From Streptomyces sp. P3 (GTDB lineage: Bacteria > Actinomycetota > Actinomycetes > Streptomycetales > Streptomycetaceae), in assembly GCF_003032475.1 (NCBI RefSeq), contig NZ_CP028369.1:7564001-7628000 (forward strand): DNA of 64,000 bases. The letters run 5' to 3'. Positions within the stretch are counted from its first letter, which is position 1, and the number at the start of each line of letters is the position of its first letter. Both the position numbers and the translations under genes were made by a program. The notes beneath the pieces are model-generated. The model did no database searches. It was not told the DNA's origin and saw only the letters and a list, made by a program, of their open reading frames with translations. This document shows positions 17,928-26,088 of the stretch, piece by piece.

Positions 17928-18875
17928 ATGAACGGCTCGCGCATCACCGCCGTCGGCCACTACCAGCCCGCCAAGGTGCTCACCAACGAGGACCTGGCGG
18001 AACTGGTGGACACCAATGACGAGTGGATCAGGAGCCGGGTGGGCATCCGCACGCGCCACATCGCCGGCCCCGACGAGCCGGTGGACGAGCTCGCCGCGCA
18101 CGCCGCGGCCAAGGCGCTCGCCACGGCGGGCCTCGCACCGGACGAGATCGACCTGGTGCTCGTCGCCACCTCCACGGCCGTCGACCGCTCGCCCAACATG
18201 GCCGCGAGGGTCGCCGCCCGCCTCGGCATCCCGCAGCCCGCCGTGATGGACGTCAACGTCGTCTGCGCCGGTTTCACCCATGCGCTGGCCACCGCCGACC
18301 ACACCGTCCGCGCCGGCGCCGCCACCCGCGCCCTGGTCATCGGCGCCGACAAGATGTCCGAGGTGACGGACTGGAGCGACCGCACCACCTGCGTGCTCGT
18401 CGGCGACGGAGCGGGCGCCGCCGTGGTCGAGGCCTGTCCCGACGGCGCCGAGCCCGGGATCGGGCCCGTGCTGTGGGGCTCGGTGCCCGAGATGGGGCAC
18501 GCGGTGCGCATCGAGGGTCAGCCGGCCAGGTTCGCCCAGGAAGGCCAGAGCGTCTACCGCTGGGCCACCACCCGGCTGCCGCCGCTCGCCCGGCAGGCCT
18601 GCGAGCGGGCGGGATTCAAGCCCGAGGACCTGGCCGCCGTCGTCCTGCACCAGGCGAACCTGCGCATCATCGAGCCCCTCGCGGCGAAGATCGGGGCTGT
18701 CAACGCGGTCGTCGCGCGCGATGTGAGCGAATCGGGAAACACCTCCGCCGCCAGCATCCCGCTCGCCTTCTCCAAGCTCGTCGAACAGGGCGCCGTCTCC
18801 ACGGGTGACCCCGTACTGCTGTTCGGCTTCGGCGGCAACCTGTCGTATGCCGGGCAGGTCGTGCGCTGCCCGTGA
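17928..18875 (+). CDS. Beta-ketoacyl-ACP synthase III (FabH-like)
   Basis: 315-aa condensing enzyme that starts acyl chains from an acyl-CoA and malonyl-ACP. The catalytic triad is present: C113 (DVNVVCAGF), H241 (VVLHQANLRI), N271 (SESGNTSAAS). ATG 17928 follows CGAGGGGACCCCCGA. It is not beside fabD, acpP or fabF, so it is a stand-alone paralogue and not the housekeeping fabH. It may supply a starter unit or act in a side pathway. Confidence 0.9.
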   Translation: MNGSRITAVGHYQPAKVLTNEDLAELVDTNDEWIRSRVGIRTRHIAGPDEPVDELAAHAAAKALATAGLAPDEIDLVLVATSTAVDRSPNMAARVAARLGIPQPAVMDVNVVCAGFTHALATADHTVRAGAATRALVIGADKMSEVTDWSDRTTCVLVGDGAGAAVVEACPDGAEPGIGPVLWGSVPEMGHAVRIEGQPARFAQEGQSVYRWATTRLPPLARQACERAGFKPEDLAAVVLHQANLRIIEPLAAKIGAVNAVVARDVSESGNTSAASIPLAFSKLVEQGAVSTGDPVLLFGFGGNLSYAGQVVRCP

Positions 18876-19187
18876 CCGCGCGCCGAGCCACCGCGTGACC
18901 CGGCGAGTGGCGGCGACTGCCTCCGCGTCCGGCGTGCGTGCGCCGTAGACTGCAGACGAAAGACGATCGACACTCGGCTGGAGGCAGTCGCCCGATTGCC
19001 GCACCGGCGTACCGGCTGTTCCCGGGCCCACCGCTCGCCACCCGCAGTCCGAGGGCCGGTTGTCCGATGGCCGGTTGTCCGGTGTCCGGTCGCCCGCGAG
19101 TCCGGCCGGGCCGCAGCCGTTCGCGGTGTCGTCCGACCCGCGGCTCGGCCACGGTCGCCCGGCGCCTGCCCAGGAGGGGACCGACCG
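18876..19187. promoter_or_regulatory. Upstream region of the GntR gene
   Basis: 312 bp without a gene. TAGACT at 18946-18951 could be a -10 element. A short direct repeat GGCCGGTTGTCCG lies at about 19063-19092. Nothing else is recognisable. Confidence 0.35.
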
Positions 19188-19865
19188 ATGTTGTCGACAG
19201 GACTGCCGCACGGAGCGGTGCCCAAGCTCGAACGGCCCGGCCCGCTGCGCGACCGCGTCTACGAGGCACTGCTCGAACTCATCACATCGCGCGCGCTGCA
19301 GCCCGGCCGGCACCTCGTCGAGAGCGAACTCGCCGGTCTGCTCGGCGTCTCACGGCAGCCCGTGCGCGAGGCGCTGCAGCGGCTGAACACCGAGGGCTGG
19401 GTCGATCTCCGGCCGGCCCAGGGCGCGTTCGTGCACGAGCCGACCGCAGGGGAGATAAACCAACTCCTAGCCGTGCGAACCCTGTTGGAGGCCGAAGCCG
19501 CACGTCTCGCGGCCGCGCACGCGGACGAGGACGGCATCGCCGTCCTGAACGAGATCCTGGCGCAGGGTGTGCTGGCCGCCACCGAGGACGACGAGGACGC
19601 CGCGCTCGCACTGAACGCCCGCTTCCACGCGAAGGTCGTCGAGCTGTCGGGCAACACGGTCCTCGCCGAGCTGGCGGCCCAGGTCGACCGCCGGGTACGC
19701 CGGTACTGCACGCCTATCGCCCGGCAACACGGCCACCGGTCCTGGAGCGAGCACCGCGACCTGATCGCGGCCATCGCCGATCACGACGAACAGGGGGCCG
19801 CCCGGCTGATGCGCGAGCACACCGAGCACACCCGCAGTTCGCAGCACGCCCGCGACACGTCCTGA
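19188..19865 (+). CDS. GntR-family regulator (FadR/FCD type)
   Basis: 225 aa. Start ATG 19188 behind AGGAGGGG. Winged helix at about residues 20-80 (LRDRVYEALLELITSRALQP, GVSRQPVREALQRL), then an all-helical FCD ligand domain with the metal-binding pattern in LNARFHAKVV (Asn/His) and EHRDLIAAI (His). Ligand and targets cannot be told; the tRNA-Leu gene lies downstream. Confidence 0.88.
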   Translation: MLSTGLPHGAVPKLERPGPLRDRVYEALLELITSRALQPGRHLVESELAGLLGVSRQPVREALQRLNTEGWVDLRPAQGAFVHEPTAGEINQLLAVRTLLEAEAARLAAAHADEDGIAVLNEILAQGVLAATEDDEDAALALNARFHAKVVELSGNTVLAELAAQVDRRVRRYCTPIARQHGHRSWSEHRDLIAAIADHDEQGAARLMREHTEHTRSSQHARDTS

Positions 19866-20147
19866 CCCGTGCGTGGGGCGGGTCAGTCCTGGGGAGCCGC
19901 CCGGCCGTGGGCGGCTCCCCACCCTCGTCCCCTTCGCCGGGCGCGCAGGCGATCCATGGCTGTTTCCCGGAGCGCCGGCCGATGCCCGCCCCCGGCCGGC
20001 CGGGGGCCGGGCGGGAGGTGCGGGGCTTCGCGGTGAGGGCGCCGTCACCCTGCGCGGCCAGCGGATATGCAGGTGAGAGCTATCCCGAAAACTTGGTATT
20101 GTTGTCCGTGTCGCCGCGGGGAACGCCTCGCAGGGCGGCATCACCTG

Positions 20148-20232
20148 GTCCGGGTGGCGGAATGGCAGACGCGCTAGCTTGAGGTGCTAGTGCCCTTTAT
20201 CGGGCGTGGGGGTTCAAGTCCCCCCTCGGACA
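20148..20232 (+). tRNA. tRNA-Leu (anticodon GAG)
   Basis: 85 nt. Acceptor GTCCGGG pairs with CTCGGAC (one G-U), discriminator A; no encoded CCA. Anticodon stem CTAGC/GCTAG encloses TTGAGGT with anticodon GAG at 20181-20183. A long class II variable arm (TGCCCTTTATCGGGC) and T-loop GGTTCAAGTCC are present. It decodes CUC/CUU and is unrelated to the bldA tRNA. Confidence 0.95.
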
Positions 20233-20280
20233 CTTTTCACTCTCCGTACCGAGCGGATTTCACTCGGTGACAACTCATTG

Positions 20281-20322
20281 ACCCGCATTCGGCGTTCCGC
20301 CGGATGCGGGTTTTGTTGTTTT
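20281..20322 (+). terminator. Rho-independent terminator after tRNA-Leu
   Basis: ACCCGCATTCGGC (20281-20293) pairs with GCCGGATGCGGGT (20299-20311), one G-T wobble, 5-nt loop, followed by TTTTGTTGTTTT. It is one of the few classical T-tailed terminators in the window. Confidence 0.9.
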
Positions 20323-20442
20323 CGGTAGCCATTGGTTCCGGATTGTCGCGGAAGACCACTTATCGGTTGTCGCGTCACGCTGCTTGACTTGGCTGTCACA
20401 AAGGCGATTGCCCGGCCGTTCCACCGCCGCCCACCAGTGCGA

Positions 20443-20457
20443 TTGACGGATCGTCAA
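20443..20457. promoter_or_regulatory. Palindrome upstream of the conservon
   Basis: TTGACGGATCGTCAA is a 15-bp palindrome 210 bp upstream of cvnA, in a 345-bp AT-richer gap. A possible -10 (TACGAT, 20509-20514) lies downstream. The regulator is unknown. Confidence 0.45.
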
Positions 20458-20666
20458 TGTTCATCTCGGTGGGGATATTGGCGGTCTGTGGTTCCTTCTT
20501 GTGGTGATACGATCACGCTCGCTTGTGGGCGGGCGGATGGGTGCAAGACGACATCTCCGGCTACGGGGGGACAGTCCGGGCGGTCATCCCCGTGCGGATG
20601 GTCCGCCGGTCCACCCGTGTTGACGGGAATTCAGCAACTGGCCGTCAGTCGCCTGAAGAGAGTCTT

Positions 20667-21836
20667 ATGACTGATTACATACGGAACCCGGTACTCTGGG
20701 CTCTCCTCGCCGCCGTACTCATCGCAGTCGCCCTCATTGTTCGCCAGCGCAGGGCGGCGCGTGCCTTAAGGCAGGAGATTGTGGGGCTCAGATCCCACTA
20801 CTCCGCCTTGGAGAACGAGTACGCGCAATCGGTCGAGGCTGCTCAGGAAAGAGCCGAAGAGGCTACGAAAACGGTCCTCAAGTCCGCTATGCGGACCCTT
20901 CAGGGCCTTGCCGCGGAACAGCAGTTGATCGTCTCCCGGCTGCAGAACAAATATGGCGAGTCGGTCATCCTCCAGGACCTCCTGGAGATCGACCACACCA
21001 ACTCGCAGTTCGGCCGGCGCGCACAGTCGATCGCCGTGCTCTGCGACGGCTGGCTGGGGCGCGCGCGCGATGTCGCGTCCGTCTATGACGTGGTGCGCAG
21101 CGCCCAGGGCAGGGTGCGCCACTTCCGGCGTATCGAGATCCTCTCCCAGGTCGACTTCGGCATCACGAGCCGTGCCGTCGAGCCCGTCGCACTGGCCCTC
21201 GCGGAGCTGCTCGACAACGCCACGAGCTATTCCAGTCCCGACACCGTCGTCGAGATCAACATTCGCACCGTGCCCAAGGGCATCTGCATCGTCGTCGACG
21301 ACGCCGGTGTCGGCATGAACGACGAGGAGCGCGCCCGGGCGGACAAACTCCTGTCGAGCGAACGGGTGTCGGGCGTCTCCGGCCTCGGCAACCCCCCGCA
21401 GTTCGGTTTCGCCGTGATCGGCGTGCTCAGCGAGCGCTTCGGCTTCGAGGTGTCCGTGGACTCCACCTCGCCCTACGGTGGCGTCCGGGCAGTTCTCCTC
21501 CTGCCGCACGATCTGCTCACCAACGCACCCGAGCAGAAGGAACCGGCTCCGGTCGTTCCCGCTGCCACGCCCGCCCCCGTCGGCGGCGGCCCCGAGACCG
21601 CGCTGACCGCGACCACCACGTCCGACGGTCTGCCCAAGCGGCGCCGCAAGCGGCCGATGGCCATCGTCCCCGGTAGCGCGTCGAACGCCCCCGGCCCCTC
21701 CCGGACGGGAGCGGAGACGGCGGCGATCATGGGCGCCTTCCAGCGCGGCACCCGGTCGGGCCGGGCCGTGCAGGCGGACCCGGCGGAACAGTCGAGCACC
21801 CGTGGTGCAAGCAGCGAAGGGCATGAGTTCTCGTGA
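20667..21836 (+). CDS. cvnA: Conservon protein CvnA (RarA-like, histidine-kinase-type ATPase)
   Basis: 389-aa membrane-anchored sensor-kinase-like protein heading the conservon. One transmembrane helix (residues 8-25), coiled coil (about 35-95), then a HATPase_c domain with N-box LALAELLDNATSYSSP, G1 VDDAGVGM and a later GLGNPPQFGFAV. No conserved phospho-acceptor His box. The short N-terminus resembles the cvn9/rar type and not the large extracellular-sensor type. Contains a TTA codon (codon 34, 20766-20768), so full translation should need bldA. The stop overlaps the cvnB GTG. Confidence 0.9.
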   Translation: MTDYIRNPVLWALLAAVLIAVALIVRQRRAARALRQEIVGLRSHYSALENEYAQSVEAAQERAEEATKTVLKSAMRTLQGLAAEQQLIVSRLQNKYGESVILQDLLEIDHTNSQFGRRAQSIAVLCDGWLGRARDVASVYDVVRSAQGRVRHFRRIEILSQVDFGITSRAVEPVALALAELLDNATSYSSPDTVVEINIRTVPKGICIVVDDAGVGMNDEERARADKLLSSERVSGVSGLGNPPQFGFAVIGVLSERFGFEVSVDSTSPYGGVRAVLLLPHDLLTNAPEQKEPAPVVPAATPAPVGGGPETALTATTTSDGLPKRRRKRPMAIVPGSASNAPGPSRTGAETAAIMGAFQRGTRSGRAVQADPAEQSSTRGASSEGHEFS

Positions 21837-22234
21837 ATGACGATCTGTCATGGATGCTTGACAGCGCACTGGAGATTCCCGGGGCCCTGCACGCCGTCCT
21901 GATCTCCGCCGACGGCCTGCTGATGGCACGGACGCAGGACTTCGACAAGGACGACGCGGACCGGGTGGCCGCCGCGATGAGCGGTGTGCAGTCGCTCAGC
22001 CGTTCGCTCGCCTTCTTCTGCGAGGACCCGCAGATGCGTTGGCGGCAGACACTGGTCGAGTTCGACGGAGGCTGGGTCTTCCTGATCTCCGCCGGCGAGG
22101 GTGCCTACCTCGGCGTCTCCGCCTCCCCGGACGTCGACATGGCGGACATCACCTTCCGGATGCAGCAGCTCGTCGGCCAGCTCGGCAAGGCGCTCACCAC
22201 GCCGCCGCGCGAGAACCTTGGCGTGCGGTCATGA
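21833..22234 (+). CDS. cvnB: Conservon protein CvnB (roadblock/LC7)
   Basis: 133-aa roadblock/LC7-domain protein (LDSALEIPGALHAVLISADGLLMARTQ), usual size for the family. In conservons it is thought to form a complex with the GTPase CvnD and kinase-like CvnA, in the manner of eukaryotic G-protein regulators. Starts with GTG overlapping the cvnA stop (GTGA), and ends overlapping cvnC (ATGA), so the three are translationally coupled. Confidence 0.92.
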   Translation: MNDDLSWMLDSALEIPGALHAVLISADGLLMARTQDFDKDDADRVAAAMSGVQSLSRSLAFFCEDPQMRWRQTLVEFDGGWVFLISAGEGAYLGVSASPDVDMADITFRMQQLVGQLGKALTTPPRENLGVRS

Positions 22235-22608
22235 CCGGCTACGGCGAACTGGAGCCGCAGACACCGGAGTTAGTGCGTCCGTACGTCATCACCAAGGGGC
22301 GCGGGCTGCCCGACGAGGGGCAGCTGTCCCTCATCACGCTGGTCACGGCTGCCGCCGACCACGAGCAGCGGCCCACGAGACTGTCCCCCGAGGAACAGAA
22401 GCTGCTGGACCTGTGCGCGGCCGGCTACCTGTCGGTCGCCGAGATCGCCGGGCACACCCAACTCCCCCTGGGAGTGGTGAAGATCCTCCTGGCCGCACTC
22501 ACCGAGGGCGGCTACCTCATCACCCGTCCGCCCGTCCAGCGGGCTCCGCTCGCCGACCGGGACATCCTGGAGGAGGTGCTGAATGGTCTCAGGGCCAAGT
22601 TTGGATGA
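22231..22608 (+). CDS. cvnC: Conservon protein CvnC (DUF742)
   Basis: 125-aa DUF742 protein with a helix-turn-helix-like C-terminal region (YLSVAEIAGHTQLPLGVVKILLAAL) and the family's opening ELVRPYVITKGRG. Contains a second TTA codon in this operon (codon 14, 22270-22272). It overlaps cvnD by 26 bp. Confidence 0.92.
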   Translation: MTGYGELEPQTPELVRPYVITKGRGLPDEGQLSLITLVTAAADHEQRPTRLSPEEQKLLDLCAAGYLSVAEIAGHTQLPLGVVKILLAALTEGGYLITRPPVQRAPLADRDILEEVLNGLRAKFG

Positions 22609-23176
22609 GCAGGCGTACGTCCGCGGCGGTGAGACGCAGACGGCCGTCAAGATCCTCGTCGTGGGCCACTTCGCGGTCGGCAAGACCACGTTCATCGGGG
22701 CGATCTCCGAGATCGAGCCGCTGTCGACCGAGGAGACGATGACCCGGGCGGCCGAGGCGGTCGACGACCTCAAGGGGGTCCAGGGCAAGACCACCACCAC
22801 GGTCGCCATGGACTTCGGCCGCCTGACCATCAGCGACCGTGTCGTGCTGTACCTGTTCGGAACGCCGGGCCAGCAGCGTTTCGTGCAGATGTGGGAGGAC
22901 ATGGCGCGCGGCGCGCTCGGCGCGCTGGTCCTCGTCGATCCCGAGCGGCTCGCGGACTCCTTCGCCGTGATCGATCTGATCGAACACTACGGACTCGACT
23001 ACGCCATCGCCGTCAACCACTTCGACGGCGCCCCGCCGCGGGACGAGAACGCTCTGCGCGAAGCACTCGACCTGCTCGACGACACCCCCGTCGTCACCTG
23101 CGACGCGCGAGACGAACGGTCGTCGGCCGACGCGCTGATCACCCTCGTCCGCCATCTGCAGGAACGTGCACACTAG
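22583..23176 (+). CDS. cvnD: Conservon GTPase CvnD
   Basis: 197-aa small Ras/Mgl-like GTPase. P-loop GHFAVGKTT (residues 28-36), G3 region YLFGTPGQQRF where the usual Asp is Phe-Gly, and NHFD in place of NKxD. These deviations are common to conservon GTPases. Partner of CvnB. ATG 22583 lies within cvnC. Confidence 0.92.
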   Translation: MVSGPSLDEQAYVRGGETQTAVKILVVGHFAVGKTTFIGAISEIEPLSTEETMTRAAEAVDDLKGVQGKTTTTVAMDFGRLTISDRVVLYLFGTPGQQRFVQMWEDMARGALGALVLVDPERLADSFAVIDLIEHYGLDYAIAVNHFDGAPPRDENALREALDLLDDTPVVTCDARDERSSADALITLVRHLQERAH

Positions 23177-23184
23177 GAGCACAC

Positions 23185-24531
23185 ATGGACCAACCCACCG
23201 CACCCGTGCCCCCGCCCGGGTGTCCGGCGCACCAGGCCGACGGCAGAGTGCCGTTGTACGGGCCGGACTTCGCGGCCGACCCGCAGGCCTACTACAGCTA
23301 CCTGCGCCACTACGGGCCCACCGCGCCCGTCGAGTTGTCGCCGGGGGTCGAGGCCACCCTCGTCACGGACTACGCCTTCGCCCTCCAACTGCTCCAGGAC
23401 TCGGGTGCGTTCCGTAAGGACGCACGCCGCTGGCGGGACCTCAACGAAGGCCGCATCCCTGCGGACAGCCCGGTCGCACCGCTGCTGGCGCACCGGCCCA
23501 ACGCCATGTTCAGCGACGGCGCGGAGCACCACAGGCTGCGCCAGGCGATCACGGACAGCATGGCCCGGGTCGACTCGCGCAAGCTGAGCCAGACCACCGA
23601 GCAGGTCTCCAACTACCTGATCTCGCAGTTCGGTTCACGTGGCTCGGCCGATCTGCTCGGCGACTACGCCAAGCAGCTGCCGCTGTTCGTGTTCAACGAG
23701 CTGTTCGGCTGCACCGCCGACATCGGAGACCGCGTCGTCTTCGGCATCACCGGCATGTTCGACGGTGTGAACGCCGAGCAGGCGGTCGGGGTGATGTTCG
23801 GGGCCATCGGCGAACTCGTCGCGCTCAAGCGGTCCAAGCCCGGCGACGACGTCCCCTCGTGGCTGATGCAGCACCCGGCCAAGCTCACCGACGAGGAGAT
23901 GGTCCACCAGATCGCCCTGCTGCTGGTGGCGGGCAACGAGCCGCTGCGCAACCTCATCGGGAACACCCTGCACCGCCTGCTCACCCATGACGCGTACGCC
24001 CACCAGGGCGGTCTGATCGACGAGGCGATCGACGACACGCTGTGGGAGAACCCGCCGATGCAGAACCTCGGCGCCCACTACCCGGTGTCCGACATGGAGT
24101 TCGCCGGACAGAAGCTGCAGGCCGGCGACCTCCTGCTGGTCAGCTACGCCGCGGCCAACACCGGTCCGGCGCTGACGGCCGCACGCCAGGCCGGCAGCAA
24201 CCGCGCCCACCTCGCCTGGAGCGCGGGCCCGCACGCCTGCCCGTCCAAGGAGCCCGCCCGGCAGATCACCGTGACGGCCATCGAGAACCTGCTGAACAAG
24301 CTGCCCGACGTCGAGCTGGCGGTGCCCACCGAGAGCCTGACCTGGCGGCCGGGCCCCTTCAACCGCGGACTCACGGTGCTGCCCGCCAAGTTCACCCCGG
24401 TGCAGATCGTCCAGCGGCCCGCGCCGGCCCGCAGGGAGTCCCCGGTGCGTCCGCAGTACACGGCCCCGGCGGGCGGCAGGAGCGAACGCGGAGGCGTGTG
24501 GAGCCAGTTCCTCAACTGGCTGACGAGGTGA
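23185..24531 (+). CDS. Conservon cytochrome P450 (CYP157-like, no EXXR motif)
   Basis: 448 aa; ATG 23185 behind AGGAG, 8 bp after cvnD. The heme ligand is C352 in WSAGPHACPSKEPAR. The K-helix where EXXR is expected reads EAIDDTLWENPP (280-291) with no Glu-x-x-Arg pair, and the I-helix threonine is missing (LLLVAGNEPLRN). Both are known traits of the CYP157 family, whose members sit in conservons (RarE/CvnE). Classical monooxygenation is therefore doubtful; a sensing or structural role is possible. The C-terminal 40 residues are Pro/Arg-rich. Confidence 0.9.
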   Translation: MDQPTAPVPPPGCPAHQADGRVPLYGPDFAADPQAYYSYLRHYGPTAPVELSPGVEATLVTDYAFALQLLQDSGAFRKDARRWRDLNEGRIPADSPVAPLLAHRPNAMFSDGAEHHRLRQAITDSMARVDSRKLSQTTEQVSNYLISQFGSRGSADLLGDYAKQLPLFVFNELFGCTADIGDRVVFGITGMFDGVNAEQAVGVMFGAIGELVALKRSKPGDDVPSWLMQHPAKLTDEEMVHQIALLLVAGNEPLRNLIGNTLHRLLTHDAYAHQGGLIDEAIDDTLWENPPMQNLGAHYPVSDMEFAGQKLQAGDLLLVSYAAANTGPALTAARQAGSNRAHLAWSAGPHACPSKEPARQITVTAIENLLNKLPDVELAVPTESLTWRPGPFNRGLTVLPAKFTPVQIVQRPAPARRESPVRPQYTAPAGGRSERGGVWSQFLNWLTR

Positions 24532-24634
24532 TGCACACAACACCCGTCAACTCTGCTTCACTGCATGACGATTCAACCGCAGGGGTAGTGAGGAACGCGA
24601 TATTCCGTGTTCCTCATGAGTAGGAGGAGATGTC

Positions 24635-24757
24635 GTGGACTCCAGATCCGCCGACGCCGATTTCATACGACACCCCATCGTCTTGCACCCCCTGATACCC
24701 GCCTCCCCAGGCGGGTATCTTCTTGCCCGCCCCGTTCCCGAGGGCGAGGTCCGATGA
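24635..24757 (+). CDS. 40-aa leader ORF coupled to the prenyltransferase gene
   Basis: GTG 24635 lies 6 nt after a near-perfect AGGAGGA ribosome site (24622-24628). It encodes 40 residues (starts MDSRSADADFIRHP, ends RPVPEGEVR) and stops in an ATGA overlap with the prenyltransferase start. A 10-bp hairpin sits inside codons 20-29. An ATG at 24630 in another frame would give 21 residues including one Trp and stop exactly at the hairpin, but its ribosome spacing is only 2 nt. The peptide is not recognised. Role inferred: translational coupling or attenuation; a precursor peptide cannot be excluded. Confidence 0.6.
   Translation: MDSRSADADFIRHPIVLHPLIPASPGGYLLARPVPEGEVR
24694..24719 (+). promoter_or_regulatory. 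Terminator-like hairpin inside the leader ORF
   Basis: GATACCCGCC (24694-24703) pairs perfectly with GGCGGGTATC (24710-24719), loop TCCCCA, followed by TTCTTGCC. It ends 34 bp before the prenyltransferase ATG. It may end the conservon transcript, or act as an attenuator whose folding depends on ribosomes in the 40-aa ORF. Confidence 0.7.
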
Positions 24758-25923
24758 CCGGCGCGCGCCCCGGCGCCACGGGCGAGCCGACGGTGGGCAC
24801 GCTCGGCGGCCACGCGGCCCGTCAGTTACTGCGACTGAGCGAGATCGCGGGTCTGCCCGCCGTCGACTCCGAGGTCTACGCGCGCACGCTTCTCGACGTG
24901 CTGGGCCCTCTCGCGCAGCGACCGCTGGAACTGCCGCCGCCCAGCCGCAGCTTCCTCTCGGACGACCACACCCCCGTGGAGTTCTCCCTCTCCTGCGAAC
25001 CGGACGCGCCGCCGACCCTGCGGGTACTCCTCGAGCCGGGGGCGGGCGCCGGCGACCTGACGGACAACGGCCGCACCGGACTGCGGGTGATACGCGAGAT
25101 GGGCCGGCGCTGGGGCTTCGGCACTGACCCGCTCGACGACCTGGAGGACCTGTTCTTCCCGCCGTCGCCTCAGGGGCCGCTGGCGCTCTGGTGCGCGCTG
25201 GAGCTTCGTGCGGGCGGCGTACCCAGGGTCAAGGTCTACCTGAATCCCGCGGCCTCGGGACAGAAGCGGGCCGCCAAGACCGTACGGCAGGCGCTGAAAC
25301 GACTCGGTCACCGTAAGGCGTTCCAGGCGCTGCCCGACGGTGACCGCCATCTGTTCTTCGCCCTGGACCTCGGTGACTGGGCGGAGCCACGGGTGAAGGT
25401 CTATCTGGCGCACGACGACCTGTCGGCCGCGGAGGCGGGCGCCCTGTCCCGTACGGGAGACGGCCCCGGCAGCGCGGAAATCGAGGAGTTCTTCCGCATC
25501 GTGGCGGGGGAGGAGCACAAACCGCAGCTCGACCGCCGGCCCGTCCAGACGTGCCATGCCTTCACCGAGACGGGAACCGGCCTGCCGAGCGGCTTCACGG
25601 TCTACATCCCGGTCCGCGACTACGCCCGCCACGACGGCGTGGCCCTGGACCGGGCCGCCGCACTGCACGCCCGCTACGGCATCGACCCGGTCTCGGTGCG
25701 GCGCGCCTCGGCAGCCGTCACCTCGCGGCAGCCGGAGGACGGCGTGGGCCTCGTCGCCTATCTGGGGCTGGCCCACCAACGGGGCCGTCCGCCGCGGGTG
25801 ATGACGTACATCTCCTCGGAGGCGTACGAGGTCCGGCCGCCCACGGTGCTGTCGCCGGCCGACGTGCCGACCGATGTGCCGGCCGTCGTCCCGCACCCGG
25901 CCCCGGTACCCGCCGAGGCGTGA
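24754..25923 (+). CDS. DMATS-type aromatic (indole/tryptophan) prenyltransferase
   Basis: 389 aa, the usual length for bacterial members of the tryptophan dimethylallyltransferase (ABBA-fold) family, which attach dimethylallyl groups to indoles without a DDxxD motif. Recognised by TPVEFSLSCEPDAPPTLRVLLEP, the repeated RVKVYLNP / RVKVYLAH strands that bind the diphosphate, GLPSGFTVYIPVRDY and the C-terminal GLVAYLGLAHQRG and RVMTYISSEAY. ATG 24754 overlaps the leader ORF stop. Contains a TTA codon (codon 25, 24826-24828), implying bldA control. The convergent FMO suggests a two-enzyme prenyl-indole pathway like that of SCO7467/SCO7468. Confidence 0.85.
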   Translation: MTGARPGATGEPTVGTLGGHAARQLLRLSEIAGLPAVDSEVYARTLLDVLGPLAQRPLELPPPSRSFLSDDHTPVEFSLSCEPDAPPTLRVLLEPGAGAGDLTDNGRTGLRVIREMGRRWGFGTDPLDDLEDLFFPPSPQGPLALWCALELRAGGVPRVKVYLNPAASGQKRAAKTVRQALKRLGHRKAFQALPDGDRHLFFALDLGDWAEPRVKVYLAHDDLSAAEAGALSRTGDGPGSAEIEEFFRIVAGEEHKPQLDRRPVQTCHAFTETGTGLPSGFTVYIPVRDYARHDGVALDRAAALHARYGIDPVSVRRASAAVTSRQPEDGVGLVAYLGLAHQRGRPPRVMTYISSEAYEVRPPTVLSPADVPTDVPAVVPHPAPVPAEA

Positions 25924-26088
25924 GCGTGTGGTGACCCGCAACCGGGGATGAGAACGCCGAGGGGGGCCGTGCGCCGATGCCGTCGAACCGCTCCCCTCGT
26001 CCGCACGGATCGCGAGACCACCGGGACGCCCCGGCGGACGGACGCGTCGGGCTCGACCCCGTCGGCGCCGACGCCGGGTGACGAGGCG

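Noticed and set aside
20148..20232. tRNA as an integration site for a mobile element
   Set aside because: No integrase gene and no repeated copy of the tRNA 3' end is visible downstream in the window.
24630..24695. Alternative 21-aa leader peptide with one Trp ending at the hairpin, as a tryptophan attenuator
   Set aside because: The ribosome site is only 2 nt from this ATG and a single Trp is weak evidence; the GTG 24635 frame has ideal spacing and couples to the next gene.
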